Shown: positions 1 to 9,747, counted from the first letter of the stretch. The stretch: DNA of 64,000 nt from Candidatus Methanosphaera massiliense (GCF_028890305.1 NZ_JARBXM010000001.1:250501-314500); one strand, 5' to 3'. Made by a program: numbers and translations. The notes: a model not told the origin generated them from the sequence alone.

Positions 1-82
1 CCACATCTATAGACTGTGTGAAGTTTCTCGGTTTAGCTTCTTCTTTAACCTTCTTCACTGCTTCTTCAATTGCTTGTGTCAT
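1..82 (-). CDS. rpl1: Ribosomal protein L1 (uL1), N-terminal fragment cut by the window edge
   Basis: The minus-strand frame starts with ATG at 82 and reads MTQAIEEAVKKVKEEAKPRN followed by FTQSIDV, the typical start of archaeal L1. L1 forms the stalk beside the ribosomal E site and in archaea can also repress its own mRNA. It is the fourth gene of a secE-spt5-rpl11-rpl1 series. Only 27 codons are inside the window, so identity rests on this N-terminus and on the conserved gene order. A GGAGG-like ribosome binding site precedes the ATG. Confidence 0.88.
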   Translation of the reverse strand, partial: MTQAIEEAVKKVKEEAKPRNFTQSIDV

Positions 83-246
83 CTAATTTCCTCCAAAGAA
101 CTGGATTTAATTAATTCAAATCAAGTTCAACGTGTAAAATAATATGTACAATGTACATTGTATAAAATTTTTATATTAAAAGCCTAATCGTATTGATTAA
201 TATAATATGATAGTTACTTTATGAAATTTGATTATTTGGAAAGTAT

Positions 247-729
247 TTATTGTTCAAATACTTCGTCATAATCTCCATTATCGATATCTTTTTGGGTTTC
301 ACGTCCATCTTTTCCTTCAACGTTAATTCCCATACTTACACATGTACCGACTACTTCTTTTGTTGCGTGTTTGTAATCGTTTGCAAGTAAATCATCGAAT
401 TTCATTCTAGCAACTTTAAATGCTTGTTCAACTGTGAAATCAGCTGCTACTTCTGTACCTGGCTCATGTGAACCACTTGCAATACCTAATTCATCAAGAA
501 TTAGAGCTGTTGTAGGTGGTGTACCTATGGATATTTCGAATTCTTTTGTATCCATATCAGCAGTTATTTTTACAGGTACTTTCATACCATTGAAATCAGC
601 GGTTTTATTGTTGATTTCTTCAACAACTTGCATCATATTAATACCTAATGGACCTATAGCTGGACCTAATGGTGGTCCTGGTGTGGCTTTTCCACCTTCC
701 ACTAGGATTTCAATAGTTTGACTAGCCAC
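247..729 (-). CDS. rpl11: 50S ribosomal protein L11 (uL11)
   Basis: A 160-residue protein with the L11 N-terminal proline-rich stretch ([20 protein letters not shown] near residues 12-31) that contacts the GTPase-associated centre of 23S rRNA, followed by the RNA-binding C-terminal domain. Length matches archaeal L11. The start is GTG at 729; it overlaps the spt5 stop codon by one base (TAGTG), which implies translational coupling. A 164-base AT-rich gap separates it from rpl1. Confidence 0.96.
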   Translation of the reverse strand: MASQTIEILVEGGKATPGPPLGPAIGPLGINMMQVVEEINNKTADFNGMKVPVKITADMDTKEFEISIGTPPTTALILDELGIASGSHEPGTEVAADFTVEQAFKVARMKFDDLLANDYKHATKEVVGTCVSMGINVEGKDGRETQKDIDNGDYDEVFEQ

Positions 730-1172
730 TATTCAGCCTCCCTTTGTATTAATCTGATTTGGTCACCCTTTACTGTGACAGGTATTGGAACTGCTGCTTC
801 GATTAATTCCAATACTACATCTTCTTTAGCTTCATCAATTCTTACCACTTTAGCTTTTTCGCCTTTGAATGGTCCTGAAGTTAATTCAACAATGCTACCT
901 TTTGAAACATTAGCCATTGCGGGTTCAGGATTTAAGAATGCTTTAAGCTCATCGAAATCCACGTCACCTTCGACTAAACCTCTCAAATTAGGAACTTTTA
1001 GTGCAGGATGCCTCATATCTAATGCCTTATCTGATTCAACAAAAATGTAACCTTGCATGGATTCTGGAGATAATATCGCAGAAATCCCTGTGTCTTCATG
1101 TTTAACACTTTGTGCTAATAAAGCGGCTACTGTTTTTTCTTGTCCTATAAGTACTCTCATTGCGTAAAACAT
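729..1172 (-). CDS. spt5: Transcription elongation factor Spt5 (NusG family)
   Basis: About 147 residues: an NGN domain (starting [20 protein letters not shown]) and a C-terminal KOW domain (near 90-147, [20 protein letters not shown]). Spt5 binds RNA polymerase over the cleft, with Spt4 as partner, and promotes processivity and coupling to the ribosome. The frame is open to a TTG at 1187, but the ATG at 1172 gives the family's usual N-terminus and has an AAGTGA element just upstream, so I chose it. It lies between secE and rpl11, a conserved archaeal order. Confidence 0.94.
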   Translation of the reverse strand: MFYAMRVLIGQEKTVAALLAQSVKHEDTGISAILSPESMQGYIFVESDKALDMRHPALKVPNLRGLVEGDVDFDELKAFLNPEPAMANVSKGSIVELTSGPFKGEKAKVVRIDEAKEDVVLELIEAAVPIPVTVKGDQIRLIQREAE

Positions 1173-1296
1173 ATTTTCACTTTTCAATCATTGTTTTAAA
1201 AGATATTATTTCTTTTATTCATTATTACTCTTAAATATTATAAAAAATAATATTTTGATTTTAATTTATTATTCTCTTTAGTTTCTAAAAAACAAT

Positions 1297-1482
1297 CTAT
1301 GAATAGAATAATACTTGTGATAATAATGAAATCACGAATCCTATCAAACCTATAACAATAATTCCTAAACCGGTAACTTTTGCTACGGTTTTGTATTCTT
1401 CGTTATCTGGCTTTTTGGAAACTCGTAAAACTCTTTCACATTGTTTTAAAAAACCACGTATTGATTCTTTGTTTATATTCAT
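1297..1482 (-). CDS. secE: Preprotein translocase subunit SecE (Sec61 gamma)
   Basis: A 61-residue protein with an amphipathic N-terminal part (SIRGFLKQCERVLRVSKKPDNEE) and one C-terminal transmembrane helix (about residues 38-58). This is the layout of archaeal SecE, which clamps the SecY channel. It is followed by spt5 after 124 bases, the usual order. Start ATG at 1482 is preceded by GCAGGT. Confidence 0.92.
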   Translation of the reverse strand: MNINKESIRGFLKQCERVLRVSKKPDNEEYKTVAKVTGLGIIVIGLIGFVISLLSQVLFYS

Positions 1483-1770
1483 ATTACTACCTGCATTTAA
1501 AATTCTAAAAATGAGAAAATTTAAAACCTAAGATAGGGATCATATATAATTTATTAATCTCACTATTAATAAAGCTTTTTATTATAGGGTTATGATACTT
1601 TTTTTAAGTAATTGTTCTTATCCTTTTTTAGCATCATATATCATCATTTTATTAACCCATGAATTTTTTAATAAATATACAGGTAGTTCTGATTTAATTA
1701 ATGTATATTTGAAAGTTATGTTTAAAATTAATAATAAAAAAAATATTATAGGTTAAATACATTATTTTGT

Positions 1771-2097
1771 TTATGGTTTAGATTCAATATCTGTTTTTTC
1801 TAATTTGAAAATTACTGGTCTTAAACCATCATTACAACAGACAATTGCAACACCAGGCTCTTTTATCCAATCATTATAATAAAATAGGCCTTCACCGGCT
1901 CCATGTGCAAGTGCAAATACATACTGATATATTGCCTTCCATGCTTCATCACAGAATCCGTCAGGCTTAGCGTAATCTGCATAGAAAACATCGCCTTCAT
2001 TTAGCATAGGACATGTTGTGAAATTGTCAATTCCATATTCTTCAGCTAAATCTTCTTGTAATGTTGTTTTTAAAACAGTTATTTTGACTATATTCAT
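1771..2097 (-). CDS. TIGR04076-type small conserved protein
   Basis: A 108-residue soluble protein of unknown function. It resembles the TIGR04076 family: an N-terminal strand (NIVKITVLKT), a conserved cysteine in FTTCPMLNEGDVF, FCDEAWKAIYQYVFALAHG, and a C-terminal GVAIVCCNDGLRPVIFKLEK with a double cysteine. The family is common in anaerobes. It sits between ftsZ and the secE operon in the same direction, with its own gap on both sides, so it is probably transcribed alone. Family recognised from pattern; function not known. Confidence 0.75.
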   Translation of the reverse strand: MNIVKITVLKTTLQEDLAEEYGIDNFTTCPMLNEGDVFYADYAKPDGFCDEAWKAIYQYVFALAHGAGEGLFYYNDWIKEPGVAIVCCNDGLRPVIFKLEKTDIESKP

Positions 2098-2237
2098 GTA
2101 AATCCCCGTTAATTTTGGATATAATTTTGTTTATAGAATAGAATAAATATATTTTTTCTCTAAATATAGTATATTAATAATAAAAAATAGGAATTAAAAA
2201 AAAAAGTTAAATGTGATTTATTTAGATAATTACTTAT

Positions 2238-3389
2238 CTAAAATACATCATCAATAAATCCTTCTAAGTCAGTGTCAGGTGTTGATGTTTCTTCTCCACG
2301 AGCTTTTTCTTTGTATGAATCATCTGTACCCATAATAGATGGAGAACTTACACCTGCAACAACAATTGTAGTTCTGACTGTACTTGCAAGATCATCTTGT
2401 ATTTGTGTACCCCAAATGATGTTTGCTTCAGGGTCAAGTTCATCTGCTACAATTTGTACTATTTTTTCAGCTTCATTTAATGTTAAATCACTGCTACCTG
2501 TTATGTTAACAAGAGCACTTTTAGCATTAGATATGTCTAAGTCAAGTAATGGGCTGTTAAGAGCTTCATTTACTGATTCTATTGCTCTATCACCAGTATC
2601 GGATTCACCCATACCAATCATTGCCATTCCACTGTCTTCCATTACACTTTTAATATCTGCAAAGTCTAAACTTACTAATCCTGGTTTTGTAATTAATTCA
2701 GTTATGCCTTTTACAGCCCTACCTAATAATTCATCAGAAACCATGAATGCTTTGTTGATTGGTAAACTTGGTGCTACTTCTAAGAGTTTATCGTTAGGAA
2801 TTACAAGTACTGTGTCTGCTGCTTCTTGAAGTTTTTCAAGCCCTATTTCTGCATTTTCTCTTCTTTTAATCCCTTCTGCACTGAATGGCATTGTTACTAC
2901 AGCAATTGTTAATGCACCTGTTTTTTGTGCAATTTTACTAATTACTGGTGCTGATCCTGTTCCTGTTCCTCCTCCGAGTCCACAGGTTACAAATACCATG
3001 TCTGCACCATCTATTTTACTTTTTATTTGTTCTTCACTTTCTTCAGCACTAGCTTCTCCAACTGATGGAATTCCACCTGCACCTAATCCACCACAGGTTT
3101 CTTTTCCAATTAATATTTTGTCATTTGATTTACAGAAAAATAAATCTTGTGCATCTGTGTTTACGGATATTGTTTCAGCACCTTCAATACCAATTTCACC
3201 TAGACGTGAGATTGTATTATTTCCTGCTCCACCAGCACCTATAACATATATTTTTGCTCTGCTTTGATTTATAATGTCTACTAATTCTTGGTTAATATCA
3301 TCTACACTAGAATTGTTGACATTAGGTCTTTCTGTTGTAGTATTAGCTTTTGAATCATTTTTTAAGCTATCATTTATTAGAGATTTCAC
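2238..3389 (-). CDS. ftsZ: Cell division protein FtsZ
   Basis: A 383-residue tubulin-like GTPase that forms the division ring. An N-terminal linker of about 44 residues is followed by the GTP-binding domain with [10 protein letters not shown] (49-58) and the tubulin signature [10 protein letters not shown] (139-148). The T7-loop region follows near [20 protein letters not shown]. The C-terminal tail is short and acidic ([12 protein letters not shown]). The start is GTG at 3389 with a strong GAGGGTG ribosome binding site. It reads toward secE, as in related genomes, but with a TIGR04076-type gene between. Confidence 0.97.
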   Translation of the reverse strand: MKSLINDSLKNDSKANTTTERPNVNNSSVDDINQELVDIINQSRAKIYVIGAGGAGNNTISRLGEIGIEGAETISVNTDAQDLFFCKSNDKILIGKETCGGLGAGGIPSVGEASAEESEEQIKSKIDGADMVFVTCGLGGGTGTGSAPVISKIAQKTGALTIAVVTMPFSAEGIKRRENAEIGLEKLQEAADTVLVIPNDKLLEVAPSLPINKAFMVSDELLGRAVKGITELITKPGLVSLDFADIKSVMEDSGMAMIGMGESDTGDRAIESVNEALNSPLLDLDISNAKSALVNITGSSDLTLNEAEKIVQIVADELDPEANIIWGTQIQDDLASTVRTTIVVAGVSSPSIMGTDDSYKEKARGEETSTPDTDLEGFIDDVF

Positions 3390-3874
3390 TTAACACCCTC
3401 ACTATTATGTTGTGTTGATAACAGTTATCTTATATAATTTATATTTATTATCTTATATTTATTAATCGAATTATTATAAATTACATGTCTTTAGGATAAT
3501 AGTATAAAAAACTATGTTTAGTTTATTATGTAATTTCTGATATTTTTATGAATTATGAATACTTGAGTGGGTATTATATACGTAACCAAGATATTTTTAT
3601 AACATAATTTCCAATATAATCGACAAATATTAAATTTAAGATAGTTTTGTTTAAAATAACAAACTTTATATTATTATATTTGTATGTTTTACAAAATATA
3701 TAAACTTTAAAACCATGAAACTATATTGTTACTAATTATTTTTTATAAAAGTATTTATTTTAAATTTTTATAATACTTCCACATAAATTTATAATAATTA
3801 ATAAATTTTATAAATAATATAATTATATTAAGACAATATAATTCTCTTAAGTAATTATAATAGAAGAAGATAAT
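3390..3874. other. Divergent intergenic region ftsZ / comA
   Basis: This 485-base AT-rich stretch must hold the promoters of ftsZ (minus) and comA (plus). Several TATA-like stretches are present but in DNA this AT-rich I cannot pick one with confidence. No open frame or convincing structured RNA was seen. Confidence 0.5.
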
Positions 3875-4639
3875 ATGAAAGCGTTTGAATTTTTAGATGA
3901 AATAGGAACTGTTAATACACATACTATGGTTTTAGATAAAGGATTAGGATATGCATATGTTGAAGATGCATTGAAGATTACTGGTGAATACTTTGATTTA
4001 CTAAAATATGGTTGGGGTACATCTATATTATACGATACTGAAATAATCAAAGCTAAAAATGAATTATATCATTCATATGACATAAAAACATACACTGGTG
4101 GAACACTCTTTGAACTTGCAAATAAACAAAATAAACTTGGCGAATACTTCGAAGAGTTAGATAACTTAGGATTTGACGCTGTTGAAGTTTCTGACGGATC
4201 CACAGTAATTGACCCAGATATCAGAGAAAATGCAATTAAACAAGCCAAAGAAAATGGTTTCTACACTCTCTCCGAGATTGGTAAAAAGAATCCTGAAAAA
4301 GACCATGCATACACTACAGAACAACGTATTGAATTAATCAATAAAGACATATCTAATGGATCAGACATGGTTATTATTGAAGGAAGAGAAAGTGGAAAGA
4401 ATATTGGAATCTATGATGAAAAAGGTAATGTTAAAACTGATGAAATGACTCAAATTCATGAAAACACACCTAATGAAAAAGTATTATGGGAAGCTCCACA
4501 GAAAAACCAACAAGTTGAATTAATATTAAAACTTGGTAATAATGTAAATCTTGGAAATATTAATTCAAATGAAATAATTTCCCTAGAAACACTACGTCGT
4601 GGACTAAGAGGAGACACACTAGGAAAAATACAGAAGTAA
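3875..4639 (+). CDS. comA: Phosphosulfolactate synthase ComA (coenzyme M biosynthesis)
   Basis: A 254-residue TIM-barrel enzyme that adds sulfite to phosphoenolpyruvate to give (R)-phospho-3-sulfolactate, the first step of the PEP route to coenzyme M. Family-typical segments: MVLDKGL (19-25), LKYGWGTS (43-50), EVSDGS near 105 and VIIEGRESGKN in the C-terminal half. Length matches the family. It appears to be a single-gene unit; the following gene starts 78 bases later after a terminator-like C-run/T-run. Confidence 0.93.
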   Translation: MKAFEFLDEIGTVNTHTMVLDKGLGYAYVEDALKITGEYFDLLKYGWGTSILYDTEIIKAKNELYHSYDIKTYTGGTLFELANKQNKLGEYFEELDNLGFDAVEVSDGSTVIDPDIRENAIKQAKENGFYTLSEIGKKNPEKDHAYTTEQRIELINKDISNGSDMVIIEGRESGKNIGIYDEKGNVKTDEMTQIHENTPNEKVLWEAPQKNQQVELILKLGNNVNLGNINSNEIISLETLRRGLRGDTLGKIQK

Positions 4640-4662
4640 CATTATTAATAGTATAACCACTT

Positions 4663-4687
4663 AACCTCCCTTTACTTCTTATCTTTT
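4663..4687 (+). terminator. C-run/T-run 3' element after comA
   Basis: Just after the comA stop there is AACCTCCC followed by T-rich DNA ending in TCTTTTT. Similar elements follow many genes in this window. No stem-loop is needed to explain it; archaeal termination uses T-tracts. Confidence 0.5.
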
Positions 4688-4716
4688 TATTAATTTTATT
4701 TTTCGAGTTAGAAATT

Positions 4717-5550
4717 ATGAACTACAAAACAATACCTATAAAAACAGAATATATTCAGCCTGGTGAAGGTTACGATAAATTAGTTAAAAACATAGCTTCA
4801 TCTTGTCAGGATAATGATTATATTATTATTAGTGAAACACCTATTTCTACAGCTGAAGGTAATTTACTTAATGAAACTGAGTATAAACCAGGTATTTTAG
4901 CTTATTTACTAACAGAATTATGGAGTAAATATTTATGGGGTTATATTCTATGTCCTCTTCTAGGTTACAAACAAAGAACAATAAAGAATCTTAGAAGAAT
5001 GCCCTCTGAAGCCCGTAATCATAAACAATTAATATTAGAAGAGTATGGACTAAAATATGCACTTCAACCTACTGCAGAGGCTGGTGTTGATTTAAGTAAT
5101 GTTCCTGGCCAATATGTTTCACCATTACCAGTTAATCCATCAGCAAGTGCCCGTACTATTAAGAATGAAGTTAAACAAATAGCAGGTAAAGATGTTCATA
5201 TAATAATAATTGATACAGATGCAACATACACATTTCATGATAAAAAATTCACTACATTACCCCAATCTATTAATAGTATACATAATGGTACTGGAGTGTT
5301 TGGATATATTTTAAGAAGATTCTCAGAAAAGTTAGGTCCGACAATTCTTGCTTCAACAATTGATTGTGATACCGATAAACTAATAAAACTTGGTAATATC
5401 GCAGAAAAATGTCAAGTTGATAATAGTGAAAACTTCTTTGAAACAATATATAATATGAAGTCTGTTTTTAACACAGATTATGATAATATCACTATAAACA
5501 TGCTAAATACAGTTACCCATATTCCATGCGTCATAATACGATTTGAATAA
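4717..5550 (+). CDS. CofE-like F420-0:gamma-glutamyl ligase family protein
   Basis: A 277-residue protein related to coenzyme F420-0:L-glutamate ligase (PF01996). The middle carries the family pattern SPLPVNPSASARTIKNEV followed by a hydrophobic strand IIIIDTD, where true CofE enzymes have a conserved SDTFGRPWR-like stretch. Here that stretch is replaced by IDTDATYTFHDKKF, so this is likely a divergent paralogue whose substrate may differ. The N-terminal 65 residues also fit the family (IPIKTEYIQPGEGYDKLVKN, IIISETPISTAEG). Stand-alone gene between comA and tfe. Confidence 0.75.
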   Translation: MNYKTIPIKTEYIQPGEGYDKLVKNIASSCQDNDYIIISETPISTAEGNLLNETEYKPGILAYLLTELWSKYLWGYILCPLLGYKQRTIKNLRRMPSEARNHKQLILEEYGLKYALQPTAEAGVDLSNVPGQYVSPLPVNPSASARTIKNEVKQIAGKDVHIIIIDTDATYTFHDKKFTTLPQSINSIHNGTGVFGYILRRFSEKLGPTILASTIDCDTDKLIKLGNIAEKCQVDNSENFFETIYNMKSVFNTDYDNITINMLNTVTHIPCVIIRFE

Positions 5551-5828
5551 CTATTTATAATAAGAAATAACATAATAATATATTAGTAATCTATGAACAT
5601 TTGCAATAATGTTGAAATGATAATTACATAAACTCGATGAGAATACGAAAAATATTATTTTATTAAAAGTTGAATCATGAAGTGAAATAATACACTTTTT
5701 TATTACAGAGAACTTATCATAGACTAATAAGATATGACAAATATTTGATATAATTATTATAACCATTTTATTATATTAACGATTTCATGCAATGTTTATT
5801 GCTAGATAAATAAAAGAGAGAGAAGAGA

Positions 5829-6368
5829 ATGGCAAAGAAAAAGATTGAATATAAATTTGATTATGATTCTAAATTCTTGAATGAACACAACGTCAAAAAA
5901 TTAGCATATGAACTAAGCCATGACGCTGATAACAGTGAAAAGATATTAGACTGTTTATTTACTGCTGAAGCTACTGATGAACAAATAGCTGAAGCTACAG
6001 GTATTAAACTAAATGTTGTTAGAAGAATATTATACAAGTTCTTTGATGCTGGTATGGCAAATTATACAAGGAAAAAAGACCCAGAAACACAATGGTTCAC
6101 ATATTATTGGAGATTTGATTCTAGAAAAGCTGCACAACTACTAGAAAAAGAATATAATCAGCATAACAAGGAAATTAAAGATTCATTAGATTATGAAGAG
6201 AATAACATGTTCTTTGTATGTCCAAATGGTTGCAGATACCCATTTGATGAGGCTGCTGAATACCAATTTGTATGTCCAAGATGTAATGAAAAATTAGAAT
6301 ACAAAGACAATACGGACATAATTAATGATCTTAAAAAATTAGAATCATCATATACTATAAATGAATAA
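5829..6368 (+). CDS. tfe: Transcription factor E (TFE, TFIIE-alpha homologue)
   Basis: A 179-residue protein that helps RNA polymerase open promoters. It has an N-terminal winged helix (about residues 20-100, with EQIAEATGIKLNVVRRILYK) and a C-terminal zinc ribbon with cysteines at 131, 135, 149 and 152. A short Lys/Glu linker joins them. Start ATG at 5829 follows an AGAGAAGAGA purine stretch. Followed by the HD-domain gene after 80 bases with a C-run/T-run element between, so it is likely its own unit. Confidence 0.94.
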   Translation: MAKKKIEYKFDYDSKFLNEHNVKKLAYELSHDADNSEKILDCLFTAEATDEQIAEATGIKLNVVRRILYKFFDAGMANYTRKKDPETQWFTYYWRFDSRKAAQLLEKEYNQHNKEIKDSLDYEENNMFFVCPNGCRYPFDEAAEYQFVCPRCNEKLEYKDNTDIINDLKKLESSYTINE

Positions 6369-6371
6369 CTA

Positions 6372-6395
6372 AACACCCCAAAAAAACTTTTTTTT
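6372..6395 (+). terminator. C-run/T-run 3' element after tfe
   Basis: CACCCC, then an A-run, then eight Ts, starting four bases after the tfe stop codon. It matches the recurrent 3'-end pattern of this window. Confidence 0.5.
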
Positions 6396-6448
6396 ATTTA
6401 ACTATTTTTAAAATATTATTATCATATAACTAATGGAGCTAAATTAAT

Positions 6449-6946
6449 ATGTCAAAAGTAGACAAGTTAATAAAAAACGTTTATAAAGAATTAGAATGTT
6501 CTGAATACATTATTGATCATTCCAATACTGTATATAAAAGAACAAAAGATATTACAAAATATTATAATAATGTTGACAAAGATTTGATTAAAGCTGGTGC
6601 TAAACTTCATGACGTCGGCAGAACTGTAACTAATGGTATAAAACATGCATATATTGGGGCAGACCTGCTAAGAGACCTGGACGTTGATGAAAAAATATGT
6701 AAAATTACTGAGCGTCATATTGGTGCTGGTATAAGTGCCAAAGAAGCAAAAGATTTAGGATTACCTGATAGAAAATATATTCCTAAAACTTTAGAAGAGA
6801 AAATTGTTGCACATGCTGATAATTTAGTTCATGGAGTTAAATTTGTTGATATAGACTTTGTGATTAAGAAATGGACAAAAAAAGGAATGTCACAGGAGTC
6901 TATAGATAGACTTATAAAATTAGATAATGAACTTATGAATAGATGA
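6449..6946 (+). CDS. HD-domain protein (TIGR00295 family), probable phosphohydrolase
   Basis: A 165-residue protein with the HD metal-site signature: His at 24, HD at 54-55 (KLHDVGR), a His in ITERHIGAG and HADNLVHG near 130-137. It resembles the archaeal TIGR00295 HD family; substrate unknown. Its TGA stop overlaps the ATG of tfuA (ATGATTATG), so the two are co-translated and may be functionally linked. Confidence 0.82.
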   Translation: MSKVDKLIKNVYKELECSEYIIDHSNTVYKRTKDITKYYNNVDKDLIKAGAKLHDVGRTVTNGIKHAYIGADLLRDLDVDEKICKITERHIGAGISAKEAKDLGLPDRKYIPKTLEEKIVAHADNLVHGVKFVDIDFVIKKWTKKGMSQESIDRLIKLDNELMNR

Positions 6947-7602
6947 TTATGATGAATATTGTAATATATACTGGACTATCAATATCATTTAATGAAGCTA
7001 AATCTATACTTGATGCTGATTATCGTCCACCAGTTAAAAGAGGAGATATTTACAGGTTACTGGAAGAAAATGATGATATTGATGTTATAGGTATAATTGA
7101 TGGTGTATTTCATCAAAGTCCTGCTGTGGCTCATAAAGAGATATTAAAAGCTCTTAAGGAAGACATTACTGTTGTTGGTGGAGCTAGTATGGGTGCTCTT
7201 AGAGCATGTGAATTATATCCTTTTGGAATGATTGGTGTTGGTAATATCTTTAATGATTATAAAACGGGTGTTATTGATTCTGATGATGATGTTGCTGTTG
7301 CTCTTAATCCTGATACTTTAGAACAAATGTCTGAATCATGGATCAATATTAAATATAACTTGGATTTAGCTAAGGAATCTAGGATTATTACTGGTGATGA
7401 TGAGAAAGAATTATTATCTATTGCTAAAGATACTTATTATCCTAAACGTTCTTTTGAATATACTTTTAAAAAATCTAGTTTATCCCCTGAAAAAATAACA
7501 CCGTTAACTAATTATATTAATACAAATAAATTTGATATTAAACACGATGACGCTAAAAAAGTTATAGAATACATTAAAAAAATAAACGAAAAAAATGAGT
7601 AA
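6943..7602 (+). CDS. tfuA: TfuA-like McrA-glycine thioamidation protein
   Basis: A 219-residue TfuA-domain protein. In methanogens TfuA acts with a YcaO enzyme to convert an active-site glycine of McrA (methyl-coenzyme M reductase) to thioglycine. Visible features: an N-terminal IYTGLSIS start, FHQSPAVAHKEILKAL, and the conserved GGASMGALRACEL segment. No ycaO gene is in the window. The frame has ATGs at 6943, 6949 and 6952; the last gives MNIVIYTG, the most family-like start. It overlaps the HD gene upstream and the LarE-like gene downstream. Confidence 0.85.
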   Translation: MIMMNIVIYTGLSISFNEAKSILDADYRPPVKRGDIYRLLEENDDIDVIGIIDGVFHQSPAVAHKEILKALKEDITVVGGASMGALRACELYPFGMIGVGNIFNDYKTGVIDSDDDVAVALNPDTLEQMSESWINIKYNLDLAKESRIITGDDEKELLSIAKDTYYPKRSFEYTFKKSSLSPEKITPLTNYINTNKFDIKHDDAKKVIEYIKKINEKNE

Positions 7603-8620
7603 TATGAAAACAGAACAAAAAATAAAAAAACTAGAAGATTATTTAAAGAATAAAAAATGTGTACTAGCATTTAGTGCAGGATCAGACAGTACACTCCTAG
7701 CATATATCCTATCAAAGGTAAGTCCAAACTCACTACTAGCAACAATAGACAACAATATGATGCCAAGAGAATTTATAGGATATACTGAGAAAAAAGCAGA
7801 AAAACTAGGATTAAATCACAAAGTAATCAAAATAAACTTCCTAGAAGACCCTGAATTCATATCAAACAATCCTGAAAGATGCTATAACTGTAGAAAAATA
7901 ATGTACAAGAACATACAAGATTTACCAGAATTCAATGAATATGATTATTTCCTAGAAGGAACAAATTTAACAGATTTATTAGAAGATAGACCAGGTATAC
8001 TCGTACGAAAACAATATAATATGACAAGTCCATTAATAGAATGCGAAATAACAAAAGATGATGTATACGAAATGATTGACTACTTAAATCTTGAATATTC
8101 TAACAATACAACATGCTTAGCAACAAGAATAAAAACAAATGAAAATGTTAATCAAGAAAAACTAGACCTGGTTTATGAAGCAGAAGAACTAGTAAAAAAA
8201 TATATAAAACAAGAAAATATAAGAGTCAGATTTGATAATTACACTGCTACAATATCTGTGGATAACCCTCTAGACATACTTGAACCAGCACTATTAAAAA
8301 CATTAAGAGACAAGCTACAAAACATGGGATTTAAAAAAGTATGTCTTGATATAACAGGATATTCTAAAACAAATCTCACATTTAAAATTGACGAGGATAA
8401 CACCTATTATTACATATTACCATATACAATAAATTTAGAAAAAACCTATGATAATATAAAAGAAGACCCTAACATAAATAAAAACACTAGTAAAAATGAA
8501 ACAAAAATACAGTATGGTGACGTTACAATAAATAAAAATGGAAAAGTCAATATATCACCATCAGATAACGTTACTAGTAAATTTAATAAAGTATTGACTA
8601 AAATTGAACGAGACCTATAG
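7595..8620 (+). CDS. larE: LarE-like ATP-dependent sulfur transferase (PP-loop)
   Basis: A 341-residue PP-loop ATPase. The ATP-binding motif is SAGSDS (27-32) in place of the usual SGGVDS. It has ERCYNCRK (Cys96, Cys99) and TTCLATRI (Cys174). Three-cysteine LarE proteins are reported to bind a [4Fe-4S] cluster and deliver sulfur catalytically, unlike the one-cysteine self-sacrificing type. The C-terminal 60 residues are lineage-specific. No larB or larC is near. It starts inside the tfuA end (8-base overlap; a second ATG lies at 7604), suggesting a role linked to McrA thioamidation. That link is inference. Confidence 0.8.
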   Translation: MSNMKTEQKIKKLEDYLKNKKCVLAFSAGSDSTLLAYILSKVSPNSLLATIDNNMMPREFIGYTEKKAEKLGLNHKVIKINFLEDPEFISNNPERCYNCRKIMYKNIQDLPEFNEYDYFLEGTNLTDLLEDRPGILVRKQYNMTSPLIECEITKDDVYEMIDYLNLEYSNNTTCLATRIKTNENVNQEKLDLVYEAEELVKKYIKQENIRVRFDNYTATISVDNPLDILEPALLKTLRDKLQNMGFKKVCLDITGYSKTNLTFKIDEDNTYYYILPYTINLEKTYDNIKEDPNINKNTSKNETKIQYGDVTINKNGKVNISPSDNVTSKFNKVLTKIERDL

Positions 8621-8643
8621 AATATAATTTACCAAAAGTATAT

Positions 8644-8664
8644 TCTCCCCATCTCATTTTTTTT
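8644..8664 (+). terminator. C-run/T-run 3' element after the larE-like gene
   Basis: TTCTCCCC followed within seven bases by a run of eight Ts. It lies between convergent genes and fits the recurrent 3'-end pattern. Confidence 0.5.
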
Positions 8665-8731
8665 AAAAAACAAGAAAACAATTTAATAAAAAGATAAAAA
8701 CTTAATAAAAAAAAGAAAAGATTTAATGATT

Positions 8732-9568
8732 CTATTCAATCATAGCATGCATTAAATCACTAGCCCTTATAAGACCTATTGGCTCATCAGCCATATTTAA
8801 AACTGGTACTTGTTCTATATTATTCTGTCTTAAAATATTAGCACATTCTTTAACAGATGTTTTACGTGTAACTGAAATTAATTTATCATTAATAACATCT
8901 TTAACCAATTTATCAGAGAATTGTAATTTATTTTTAAGTATATACATTACACTCTGACTATTCCATGTCCACTTATCTCCCTCAGTACTTACAGAACTAT
9001 TATGAACAGTTTGTTCTTCTACAACTTCACTTTCATTAATAAAGTCTGTTTCTGTTAAAATTCCTGAAGCTTTACTTTCATCAGTTAATGCAATTACAGA
9101 TTTAAAATTAAAGAAACTTGTGATAGAGTAAGCTACAGGTAAGGGTGTTTTCTCCCATACTGTTGGTACATTACGTACCATGTATTTTTCTATAGGTTCC
9201 GTGTTATTAATTTTCCATAATGCTTTATTAGTAATATCTGCGGAAGTAACTATTCCTATGATTTTATTATCCTCAGTGATAGGTACTCTACGAATATTAT
9301 TATTAATCATTTTACGAACTACTGAAGTTACATCCTCTGATGGTGCTGCTGTTATTGGATTTCTTGACATGACCATTGCAACTTGATCTTCATCCGGATT
9401 TTTAATAAGGTCAGATCTTGTTATTACCCCTGCTAATTCACCAGTCTGTTTTTTAACTATTGGTACTCCTGATAATTTTTGTTCTCTTAAAATTTCATAT
9501 ATGCTACTAATAGTTCCAGGTATTGTTCCGAACTGAACATCCTCTGTCATTATTTCACTTATTTTCAT
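8732..9568 (-). CDS. Protein with four CBS domains
   Basis: About 278 residues forming two CBS pairs. The first pair is near residues 1-120 (SEIMTEDVQFG, GVITRSDLI, VMSRNPITAAPSEDV, RRVPITEDNKIIGIVTSADI). The second starts at YMVRNVPTVWEKTPL and ends with QVPVLNMADEPIGLIRASDLM. CBS pairs bind adenine nucleotides or SAM and regulate partners; the target is unknown. The frame opens at GTG 9577, but the ATG at 9568 has an AGGTGAT ribosome binding site at the right distance. Confidence 0.88.
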   Translation of the reverse strand: MKISEIMTEDVQFGTIPGTISSIYEILREQKLSGVPIVKKQTGELAGVITRSDLIKNPDEDQVAMVMSRNPITAAPSEDVTSVVRKMINNNIRRVPITEDNKIIGIVTSADITNKALWKINNTEPIEKYMVRNVPTVWEKTPLPVAYSITSFFNFKSVIALTDESKASGILTETDFINESEVVEEQTVHNSSVSTEGDKWTWNSQSVMYILKNKLQFSDKLVKDVINDKLISVTRKTSVKECANILRQNNIEQVPVLNMADEPIGLIRASDLMHAMIE

Positions 9569-9747
9569 GATAATCACCTTTTTTTCTGTAGTTAATATTG
9601 AATAGATAATTACAGTACGTATATTATTGTAAATATTAAATATTTTATTAGTTTATATTATATGATTACATTTTAAAATAGTTATTTGATATAAAAGAAG
9701 TAGAATTTATTTAGAATAATAAAAAATATTTAAAAGGAGAGGAATAT

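Noticed and set aside
5551-5828. Possible C/D box small RNA between the CofE-like gene and tfe (TGATAA- and GATGA-like boxes)
   Set aside because: No matching CTGA D box was found in the region, and such short boxes arise often in AT-rich DNA.
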